In this document: positions 36,065-43,123 of the stretch, piece by piece
Layout: the number at the start of each line of letters is the position of its first letter
How positions within the stretch are numbered: position 1 is the first letter of the stretch
Assembly (NCBI GenBank): GCA_024641335.1
Contig: JAHEDG010000014.1
Span: 1 to 60,105 of the forward strand
Origin: Candidatus Zixiibacteriota bacterium
Lineage (GTDB): Bacteria > Zixibacteria > MSB-5A5 > UBA10806
Direction: 5' to 3'
DNA length: 60,105 bases
Notes under the pieces: model-generated
Databases searched by the model: none
Told to the model about the DNA's origin: nothing
Seen by the model: only the letters and a program-made list of their open reading frames with translations
Program-made: the position numbers and the translations under genes

Positions 36065-37407
36065 AACGAAAACTCTCCGAAGGCGCCCTGATTTATGATT
36101 GGAACAGGCGCAAAGGATTTAAATTCCGTCATAAAAGGAATTTCCAGCTCGATGACGAGACTTTGCGAGATGGTTTGCAGTCCCCATCCATTACCGATCC
36201 CACGATCGACGAGAAACTGAAGCTTCTGGATATGATGGAAGAATTAGGGATCGACGCCGCCGATCTCGGATTGCCCGGCTCCGGACCCAGAGCTCAGGCG
36301 GATATCACTTCCATGGCCCGGCATATAGTCAAAAACAAAATGAAGCTCGAACCCAACTGCGCCGTCCGTACGGTCAAACAGGATATCACCCCGCTGATAG
36401 AAATATCCCAGAAGGTCGGAATCCCTATCGAGGCGGCCGCCTTCATCGGATCGTCCCCCATTCGTCAATACGCCGAGGACTGGACTGTCTCCAAAATGAT
36501 ACAGCTGACCGAGGAAGCGGTCAGTTATGCGGTCGAAAACGGTTTGCCGGTCATGTATGTAACCGAGGATACCACTCGCGCCGATCCGGCGACATTAAAG
36601 AAACTGTACACAGCCGCTATCAACGCCGGAGCAAAAAGGATCTGTGTTTGCGATACTGTCGGCCATGTTACCCCTATCGGCGTTTACTACCTGATGAAAT
36701 TTATCGTCAAGATGGTCAACGACATCGATCCCAAGGTCAAGATCGATTGGCACGGCCATTCCGACAGGGGCTTAGCTGTTCCCAACACCATGGCGGCTAT
36801 CGCTCAGGGAGCTAACCGAGTCCATGCTACCGCCTTGGGTATCGGCGAGAGAGTCGGCAATACACCTATGGATATTCTCCTGGTCAATCTCAAACTCGAG
36901 GGTATTCACAAAGGAGATCTGACCCGTTTGGCGGAATATTGCGAACTGGTCTCCCGGGCCTGCGATGTCCCCATCCCGGCCAACTACCCGGTCATGGGGC
37001 GGGACGCTTTCAGAACCGGCACCGGTGTACATGCCGCCGCTATTATCAAAGCCAAAAATAAGGGGGACGACTGGCTGGCAGACAGGGTCTATTCGGGGGT
37101 TCCCGCCGGAATGGTGGGCCTGAGACAGATTATAGATATCGGCTTTATGTCCGGGGTATCCAATATAGTTTACTGGCTTAAAGTCCGGGGAATCGAACCT
37201 GATCAGAGGCTGGTCGACGAAATATTCAAAGCCGCCAAACAGCATAACCGGGTATTGAACGACGAGGAGATCGAGGAGCTTATCAAGTTCAGATCCCATG
37301 AGCCGGAAAAAATATCACTCGATACTGTCAATTCGTGGAAGAGAGAGATTAAACCGGAAAAATCAAAAAAGAAAGCCGTAAAAAAAAGCGACAACGGCCG
37401 CAAGTAA
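36061..37407 (+). CDS. DRE-TIM acyltransferase (Re-citrate synthase / homocitrate / isopropylmalate synthase-like)
   Basis: 448 residues with a DRE-TIM metallolyase barrel: DDETLRDGLQSP holds the catalytic Arg-Asp, DWHGHSDRGLA the metal-binding His pair, and GIGERVGNTP the glycine loop. Such enzymes condense acetyl-CoA with a 2-oxoacid. The length leaves no room for the ~130-residue LeuA regulatory domain, and fits Re-citrate synthases (about 450 aa) known from Clostridium kluyveri and Syntrophus aciditrophicus, or homocitrate synthases. The C-terminal tail is Lys-rich. Coupling to the oxidoreductase and the following hydratase and dehydrogenase favour a citrate-to-2-oxoglutarate route; this is inference. 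Confidence 0.8.
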   Translation: MKRKLSEGALIYDWNRRKGFKFRHKRNFQLDDETLRDGLQSPSITDPTIDEKLKLLDMMEELGIDAADLGLPGSGPRAQADITSMARHIVKNKMKLEPNCAVRTVKQDITPLIEISQKVGIPIEAAAFIGSSPIRQYAEDWTVSKMIQLTEEAVSYAVENGLPVMYVTEDTTRADPATLKKLYTAAINAGAKRICVCDTVGHVTPIGVYYLMKFIVKMVNDIDPKVKIDWHGHSDRGLAVPNTMAAIAQGANRVHATALGIGERVGNTPMDILLVNLKLEGIHKGDLTRLAEYCELVSRACDVPIPANYPVMGRDAFRTGTGVHAAAIIKAKNKGDDWLADRVYSGVPAGMVGLRQIIDIGFMSGVSNIVYWLKVRGIEPDQRLVDEIFKAAKQHNRVLNDEEIEELIKFRSHEPEKISLDTVNSWKREIKPEKSKKKAVKKSDNGRK

Positions 37408-37450
37408 TCAGGATTTTTTAACCGCTCGGAAAATAGAATTAGAGGAGATA

Positions 37451-38725
37451 ATGGGTCAGACAATCGCCGAAAAAATCATCGCGGAGCACGCGCGGGTCGA
37501 GTGTGTCGTGCCGGGACAGATAGTCACTGTTCCGGTCGATATGGCCATGGCCAACGAGCTTTCCGCCGCCCTCTCCATCAAGGAACTCAAGAGCTGGGGA
37601 ATCGAAAAGCTCTTCGATACGAACAGGGTCTGCCTGATACCGGATCATTTCACCCCCAATAAAGATATCAACGCCGCCGGGATCACCCGAACGGTCAGGG
37701 AGTTCGCCAACAAGCACGATATCAAATGGTACTTCGAGGTCGGACGGGCCGGAATCGAACATGCCGTGCTGCCCATGGAAGGAGTGATCCTGCCCGGCCA
37801 GATCATGGTCGGAGGAGATTCGCATAGCTGCACCGCCGGGGCCATCAACTGTCTGGCTACCGGTGTCGGCTCCACCGATATCGCCTGCGCCTGGGCCACC
37901 GGCGATATCTGGCTGAAAGTCCCCCAGTCGGCCAAACTGACCTATTCCGGAAAACTGCCCCCCTATGTCTACGGTAAAGATCTGATTCTATACGCGCTGA
38001 AGGATCTCGGCACGGCCGGAGCTACATATATGTCCATCGAGTTTCACGGCAGCGTCTTCGATCAGCTGCCCATGGCCGATCGTTTCACTATGGCCAATAT
38101 GGCCATCGAGGCCGGAGGCAAAACCGGCATATTCCGATTCGATGAAAAAACAAAAGAACTCGTCGAATCGACACCCAGGTACAAGGCCGAAAAACCATCC
38201 TATAAAACATACGATCCCGATCCCGACGCCGTTTACGCCATAGAGCGAAAATACGATGTATCTAATCTCGAACCGATGATCGCCCGTCCTTTCTCCCCCG
38301 ACCTGGTCGGCCCGGTTTCCGAGATCAAAAATGTCAAAATCGACCAGGTGGTTATCGGCACCTGCACCAACGGCTGGCTCGATGATATGATCAGGGCGGC
38401 CGAGATTTTAAAAGGCCGGAAAGTTCACAGGGATGTCAAAGCGATAATCATCCCCGGCTCACAGAAGATCGCCCGGCAGGCGTTCGATCTGGGCCTGCCC
38501 CAGATCTTCATTGACGCCGGCTGCGTCTTTTCGACCTCGACCTGCGGGCCGTGCATAGGAGGCCACATGGGCGTCTTGGGGGAAAACGACGTCTGTGTCT
38601 CCACCACCAACCGCAATTTCAAGGGGCGCATGGGGCATATAACCTCGCGGGTCTATCTGGCTAATACGTCGGTAGCGGCCGCGTCCGCTGTTCTGGGACG
38701 GGTCGGTTCGCCCGTTGAACTGTAA
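37451..38725 (+). CDS. Aconitase-superfamily hydratase, large subunit (LeuC/HacA-like)
   Basis: 424 residues of the two-subunit isopropylmalate/homoaconitate/aconitate hydratase large chain, archaeal-type length. The three [4Fe-4S] cysteines lie in IGTCTNGW (about 297-304) and STCGPCIGGH (about 356-365). GGDSHSCTAGA is the substrate and cluster-proximal motif. It dehydrates and rehydrates a 2- or 3-hydroxy tricarboxylate or dicarboxylate. AGAGGAG lies just upstream. The substrate is set largely by the small subunit, whose specificity loop is unusual here. Confidence 0.88.
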   Translation: MGQTIAEKIIAEHARVECVVPGQIVTVPVDMAMANELSAALSIKELKSWGIEKLFDTNRVCLIPDHFTPNKDINAAGITRTVREFANKHDIKWYFEVGRAGIEHAVLPMEGVILPGQIMVGGDSHSCTAGAINCLATGVGSTDIACAWATGDIWLKVPQSAKLTYSGKLPPYVYGKDLILYALKDLGTAGATYMSIEFHGSVFDQLPMADRFTMANMAIEAGGKTGIFRFDEKTKELVESTPRYKAEKPSYKTYDPDPDAVYAIERKYDVSNLEPMIARPFSPDLVGPVSEIKNVKIDQVVIGTCTNGWLDDMIRAAEILKGRKVHRDVKAIIIPGSQKIARQAFDLGLPQIFIDAGCVFSTSTCGPCIGGHMGVLGENDVCVSTTNRNFKGRMGHITSRVYLANTSVAAASAVLGRVGSPVEL

Positions 38726-38739
38726 ATAGAGGAGAAACG

Positions 38740-39237
38740 ATGATACTCAAAGGCAGCGTATATAAAACCGGGGAGAATATCAATACCGACGTCATCATGC
38801 CGGGACGATGGTGCCATCTGACCGACGACAAGGAGCTGGCCAAGCACTGCATGGAGGATCTCGATATCGATTTCCATAAGAAGATCAAAGTCGGCGATAT
38901 TATCGTGGCCGACGATAACTTCGGCTGCGGATCGTCGCGGGAAGTGGCTCCACTTTCGATCAAGGCGGTCGGGATCTCGGCCGTGGTGGCCAAATCGTTC
39001 GCCAGGATATTCTACCGCAACGCCATCAATATCGGCCTGCCTATATTCGAATCGCCGGAATGCGCCGACGCCACCGAGGCCGGGGATAGACTCGAGATCG
39101 ATATGTTCGGCGGCAAAATTAAGAATATTACCAAAGGAAAAGATTTCGCTTTCGCCCCCTTCCCGCCGTTTATGAAAACCATAATAGATAAAGGCGGCCT
39201 GAAGGGCTGGGTATTGGAGAAGCTGGGGAAGGCGTAA
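38740..39237 (+). CDS. Aconitase-superfamily hydratase, small subunit (LeuD/HacB-like)
   Basis: 165 residues of the swivel-domain small subunit that pairs with the preceding large chain. The catalytic-serine loop GCGSSREVAP (about 65-74) is intact and NTDVIMPGR is typical. The substrate-recognition loop after PGR reads W24-C25-H26-L27-T28, where isopropylmalate and homoaconitate enzymes, as I recall, have YL-type sequences (YLVY, YLRT). A different substrate such as aconitate is thus possible. It starts 14 bp after the large subunit, with a GGAGAAA site. Confidence 0.88.
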   Translation: MILKGSVYKTGENINTDVIMPGRWCHLTDDKELAKHCMEDLDIDFHKKIKVGDIIVADDNFGCGSSREVAPLSIKAVGISAVVAKSFARIFYRNAINIGLPIFESPECADATEAGDRLEIDMFGGKIKNITKGKDFAFAPFPPFMKTIIDKGGLKGWVLEKLGKA

Positions 39238-39245
39238 GGCTGTGG

Positions 39246-39388
39246 GGCAGGTCTCTCCGAGACCTGCCGATGATGATTCAGGCAAGCATCACTGACTCTT
39301 GCCTAACGCGCGGGGCATGCAGGATTCGGGGAATCCTGCCCTACAAACTACAGCGGAGGTAATGTAGGTCGGCAGCTCGTCTGCCGAC
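39246..39388. repeat. Cluster of four REP-like hairpins
   Basis: Four perfect inverted repeats lie in the gap between the small subunit and the dehydrogenase: 39246-39268 (GGCAGGTCTC arms), 39280-39304 (AGGCAAG arms), 39319-39339 (GCAGGATTC arms) and 39368-39388 (GTCGGCAG arms). They share a GGCAG/CTGCC core and GTAGG-type flanks. None is followed by a T-run, so they look like a palindromic repeat family and not terminators. Confidence 0.75.
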
Positions 39389-39442
39389 AGCCGGGCTGAA
39401 CAAAAAAGTGGTTTATGCCTTGAAAATACTGAAAGGAAATCA

Positions 39443-40498
39443 ATGTACAAAATCGCGGTAATAGGCGGGGACGGTATCGGACCCGAGGTGACGACCGAAG
39501 CGTTAAAGGTGCTCAAACGGGCCTCGGAGATTTACGGATTCCAATATAAGACGACCGAATACCCCTTCGGTTCGGAGCATTATCTCAAAACCGGCGAGTT
39601 AGTGCCGGAATCGGCTTATGATGAATATAGAGACCACGACGCAATCTATCTCGGCGCCATTGGCGATCCCAGAGTCGAAGTGGGGCTGGTCGAACGGGCA
39701 GTTATAGCCGGGATACGATTCAGGCTCGATCTGTATATAAATCTGCGGCCTATAAAACTCTACGCCGAATCATTGTGTCCTCTTAAAGGCAAAAAAATCG
39801 AGGATGTCAACATGGTGGTAGTCCGCGAAAACACCGAAGACGTTTACACCGGTATCGGCGGTATTATGAAAAAGGACACGCCCGATGAGGTCGCCATCGC
39901 CAACATGATCTTCACCCGCAAAGGGTGCGAACGGGCGGTACGTTACGCCTTTGAACTCGCTAAAGAGCGCAAAAAAGACAACAAGGTAACCCTCGTTGAC
40001 AAGGCCAACGCCATCAGGGCGCAGGATATCTGGACCCGCACGGTAGAACAGGTCGGCAAGGAGTACCCCGGTATCACTCACGATCACGCTTATATCGACG
40101 CGGCTTGTATGTGGATGGTCAAGAACCCGGAGTGGTTCGACGTGGTCGTGACCACCAACATATTCGGCGATATATTCACAGATTTAGGCGCCATGGTGCA
40201 GGGCGGCATGGGGATCGCGGCTTCCGGCAATATCCATCCGGGACAGGTTTCGATGTTCGAGTCGATTCATGGTTCCGCCCCGAAATACAAGGATCAAAAC
40301 GTCGCCTGCCCCATAGCGGCCATCATGGCGGCCCAGATGATGCTCGATTATCTCGGTGAGAAAAAGGCGGCGGCGGCCATCGAAGAGGCAGTCGGCTCGC
40401 TGCTGCGATCGGGACGGATCAAATCGCTCGACACCAAATCCGGCATCTCGACATCCGAAATGGGGGATATGGTGGTCAGGGAGATGAAGGGGGCGTAA
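39443..40498 (+). CDS. NADP-type isocitrate/isopropylmalate dehydrogenase family enzyme
   Basis: 351 residues of the beta-decarboxylating dehydrogenase family. GGDGIGPEV is at the N-terminus, INLRPIKLY holds the substrate arginine, VVRENTEDVYTGIGG resembles isocitrate and homoisocitrate enzymes more than LeuB, and the metal aspartates are in TTNIFGDIFTDLGA. In HGSAPKYKDQN, Lys281-Tyr282 match the NADP+-specifying Lys-Tyr pair of E. coli isocitrate dehydrogenase, where NAD enzymes have Asp-Ile. I infer an NADP+-dependent isocitrate-like dehydrogenase; 3-isopropylmalate or homoisocitrate remain possible. Repeat hairpins flank the gene on both sides. Confidence 0.85.
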   Translation: MYKIAVIGGDGIGPEVTTEALKVLKRASEIYGFQYKTTEYPFGSEHYLKTGELVPESAYDEYRDHDAIYLGAIGDPRVEVGLVERAVIAGIRFRLDLYINLRPIKLYAESLCPLKGKKIEDVNMVVVRENTEDVYTGIGGIMKKDTPDEVAIANMIFTRKGCERAVRYAFELAKERKKDNKVTLVDKANAIRAQDIWTRTVEQVGKEYPGITHDHAYIDAACMWMVKNPEWFDVVVTTNIFGDIFTDLGAMVQGGMGIAASGNIHPGQVSMFESIHGSAPKYKDQNVACPIAAIMAAQMMLDYLGEKKAAAAIEEAVGSLLRSGRIKSLDTKSGISTSEMGDMVVREMKGA

Positions 40499-40564
40499 AA
40501 CTTACCCGTCAGATCGTGTTCCTAATATACGCTCGGAACTCTGCCGGATGATTTGTACGTATGA

Positions 40565-40605
40565 ACAAGGCAGGTCAAGTCCTTGGGGATTACGACCTGC
40601 CTTGT
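40565..40605. repeat. REP-like hairpin downstream of the dehydrogenase
   Basis: Perfect 12-bp arms ACAAGGCAGGTC (40565-40576) and GACCTGCCTTGT (40594-40605) with a 17-nt loop. The GGCAGGTC core is shared with the first hairpin of the cluster at 39246. It could also end transcription after the dehydrogenase, though no T-run follows at once. Confidence 0.7.
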
Positions 40606-40691
40606 CAGGTTTTGCGCGAGAATTACTCCTTGCTTCCCTCATGAGAATAATTTAAACTTTCACAGCAATTTCACAAGCATTAAGGGACATC

Positions 40692-40708
40692 CCCGGCGAA
40701 ATGCCGGG
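40692..40708 (+). other. Small hairpin in the transporter leader
   Basis: CCCGGC and GCCGGG arms (6 bp, 5-nt loop) lie about 10 nt before the ribosome binding site of the transporter gene at 40729. A regulatory role is speculative. Confidence 0.3.
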
Positions 40709-40728
40709 ATTTAAATCGGGGGACTTTC

Positions 40729-42933
40729 TTGGAATCGAAATCACAGGGCTCTTTGGGCACCTTCCTTGGTGTATATACTCCCACCATCCTGACCATTCTC
40801 GGAGTCATCATGTATATGCGGTTCGGATGGGTAATCGGGAATCTGGGACTTTCTGAGGCTATCATAGTAGTCATCATCGCCAACAGCATCACGCTGATAA
40901 CCACGCTGTCATTTTCGTCGATGGCCACCAACATGAAAGTCGGGGTCGGCGGGGCTTATTTCATAATCTCGCGAAGTCTCGGTCTGGGGATAGGCGCGGC
41001 TATCGGGATACCGCTGTTTTTATCGCAGGCTGTATCCATCACCCTGTACTCTTTCGGTCTGGCGGAATCGCTTCGGATAGTCTGGCCCGCTATCCCATTG
41101 GACATAGCCTGTGTCGTGATAATATTCGCCGTAAGCCTGATTTCTCTTTATGGGGCCAAATTCGCTCTCAAGACCCAGATTCCGCTGTTATTTCTGGTCG
41201 GTCTGTCGCTGGCCGCGTTGACCGCGGGCGTATTCATATTCAAGCGCCCCGAATTTTATTCGGTTGCCGAGATAACACAGAATGTCGGATTCTGGACCGG
41301 ATTCGCGGTTTTCTTCCCCGCGGTTACCGGGGTCATGGCCGGGCTTAGTTTATCGGGAGATCTGAAAAATCCGGGCAGATCAATTCCGTTGGGCTCTATC
41401 TCCGCCACCTTAACCGGATTCATTGTCTATCTGATAATTCCTGCCCTTTTGTCGATGGCCGCGTCATCGGATGAATTGAAAGCGGATTATCTGATCTGGC
41501 TGAAAATCGCTCCCTTCGGTACCCTTCTCATATTACCCGGACTGTGGGGGGCGATATTATCGTCAGCCGTAGGGTCGGTTCTCGGGGCGCCGAGAACCTT
41601 ACAGGCGATTATCAGAGATCAATTACCGAATCAAAAACTGCGTTCAGCGATATCGGGGATCGCGGGCAGCAGAGGATCGCTGCTTCTGACCGCCATGATA
41701 GCCCTGGCATTCGTATTTCTCGGAGACCTGAACGCCGTAGCGCAGGTTGTTACCATGTTCTTCCTGACCGTTTACGGGACGATGAATATCGTGACCGGGC
41801 TCGAGACTCTCTCCGGAGACCCGTCATGGCGGCCCAGGCTTCGCGTGCCCTGGTGGCTGAATATCGTCTGCGGCCTGGCTTGTTTATGGGTGATGTTCCT
41901 GATCAATCCCATCGCCGGCGCTATCGCTATAGCCATTGAGTTTCTGCTCTGGCTGATATTCGCCCGCCGGGAACAACGCGCCACCTGGGGTGACGCTCGG
42001 CGCGGCCTTTACGAGGCAGTGCTTCGATGGGTGCTGATTCGTCTTTCCCGTCGCCCGATGAGCGCCAGAAATTGGCGTCCCCACGTGCTGGCCTTTGTGG
42101 ACGACCCCCGAAAGAGACTCGATATAATAAAATTCAGCTCATGGTTTAGCCAGAACAGGGGAGTTGTCACAGTCTGCGAGCTGGTAGTCGGGGATCTGCT
42201 GCGAGAGGATATCGATGTCCAGGCGAGGCTCGATTCGATCAATGATTTGCTGCTCTTGGAAGATCTTTCTCTCTTCGCCGAGGTGGATGTCGTGGAAAAT
42301 GTCGTCGACGGCATAGTCGACGTATCTCAGGCGAACGGTATAGCCGGGTTTTCAAGCAATACAATTGTCCTGGGCTGGCCGAAAGACCACAAAAGAATGG
42401 CTGAATTCCTGGTAATCGCGCGTCGTCTGGAAAGCTTGAAAAAATCTGTGGTAATCGGCAGAATCAATCCCCAGCATATCTTCCCGACCCGTAAAAGCGC
42501 GCGTCAAATCCATGTCTGGTGGGGCGGGCTCAAGCAGAATGGCGATTTGATGCTTCTACTGGCCTACCTTCTTACACGGAATCCGGAATGGCGGAACGCC
42601 GAATTGAAAATCCTCTGCGCCGCGTCCAACGATTTTGCCAAACAAAATACGTCGCTATATATCGATTCGATGCTCAAGGAGATTCGCATTAAGGCCGAAT
42701 GCCACGCTTTCGTCAAGGAGGCGGATATTTCGATGAGCGAGCTAATTCATTCGCATAGCAAAGAGGCCGACGTTGTATTCCTTGGATTGGGATTCCCAGA
42801 GCCGGGCGATGAACTCGACTATGTCGAAAGAATGGAGAACCTGGCCGGAGATTTGCAAGTTGTTTTCTTCGTCAAAAATTCGTCGCTGTTTGTCGGACAG
42901 CTCATGAAATCGGAACAACTGGATACCGAGTGA
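40729..42933 (+). CDS. Cation-chloride cotransporter-like APC-superfamily permease
   Basis: 734 residues. About 12 membrane segments fill residues 10-430 and a cytosolic domain of about 300 residues follows. The N-terminal TFLGVYTPTILTILGVIMYM, AYFIISRSLG and FFPAVTGVMAGLSLSGDLKNP are characteristic of the SLC12/cation-chloride cotransporter branch of the APC superfamily, of which a few prokaryotic members are known. The C-terminal domain (IVLGWPKD, VWWGGLKQNGDLMLLLAYLL) also matches SLC12 proteins. The start is a TTG at 40729 with GGGGGA 5 nt upstream. Ion substrates are inferred from family. It interrupts the catabolic genes and may have its own promoter. Confidence 0.85.
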   Translation: MESKSQGSLGTFLGVYTPTILTILGVIMYMRFGWVIGNLGLSEAIIVVIIANSITLITTLSFSSMATNMKVGVGGAYFIISRSLGLGIGAAIGIPLFLSQAVSITLYSFGLAESLRIVWPAIPLDIACVVIIFAVSLISLYGAKFALKTQIPLLFLVGLSLAALTAGVFIFKRPEFYSVAEITQNVGFWTGFAVFFPAVTGVMAGLSLSGDLKNPGRSIPLGSISATLTGFIVYLIIPALLSMAASSDELKADYLIWLKIAPFGTLLILPGLWGAILSSAVGSVLGAPRTLQAIIRDQLPNQKLRSAISGIAGSRGSLLLTAMIALAFVFLGDLNAVAQVVTMFFLTVYGTMNIVTGLETLSGDPSWRPRLRVPWWLNIVCGLACLWVMFLINPIAGAIAIAIEFLLWLIFARREQRATWGDARRGLYEAVLRWVLIRLSRRPMSARNWRPHVLAFVDDPRKRLDIIKFSSWFSQNRGVVTVCELVVGDLLREDIDVQARLDSINDLLLLEDLSLFAEVDVVENVVDGIVDVSQANGIAGFSSNTIVLGWPKDHKRMAEFLVIARRLESLKKSVVIGRINPQHIFPTRKSARQIHVWWGGLKQNGDLMLLLAYLLTRNPEWRNAELKILCAASNDFAKQNTSLYIDSMLKEIRIKAECHAFVKEADISMSELIHSHSKEADVVFLGLGFPEPGDELDYVERMENLAGDLQVVFFVKNSSLFVGQLMKSEQLDTE

Positions 42934-43076
42934 TCGCCAGCCCGATCTATCCGAGTCCGCGGTCTATGCTTGCTTCCCGGCGTCTAATTTCTTAAATTTC
43001 CCCGGTCATTTTATTCATTGCGGGCCGGGTTCTATTTTTAGCGTATCAAAAAACCCGGCGTTGATGACAGGAAAAC

Positions 43077-43123
43077 GAGGCGCGGTATTTAATTGATGCA
43101 ATATCTCAAAGGAGGCGCGGTAT
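43077..43123 (+). repeat. 12-bp direct repeat overlapping the thiolase start
   Basis: GAGGCGCGGTAT occurs at 43077-43088 and again at 43112-43123, the second copy covering the ribosome binding site and the first bases of the thiolase ATG. The copies are 35 nt apart. Confidence 0.7.

Noticed and set aside
39246-39388. CRISPR array or riboswitch in the gap before the dehydrogenase
   Set aside because: The hairpins differ in sequence and spacing, there are no regular direct repeats, and no conserved aptamer core is visible.
36061-40498. A plain leucine biosynthesis operon (leuA-leuC-leuD-leuB)
   Set aside because: Not excluded, but disfavoured by the missing LeuA regulatory domain, the WCHL loop of the small subunit, the NADP-type Lys-Tyr pair and translational coupling to a 2-oxoacid oxidoreductase.
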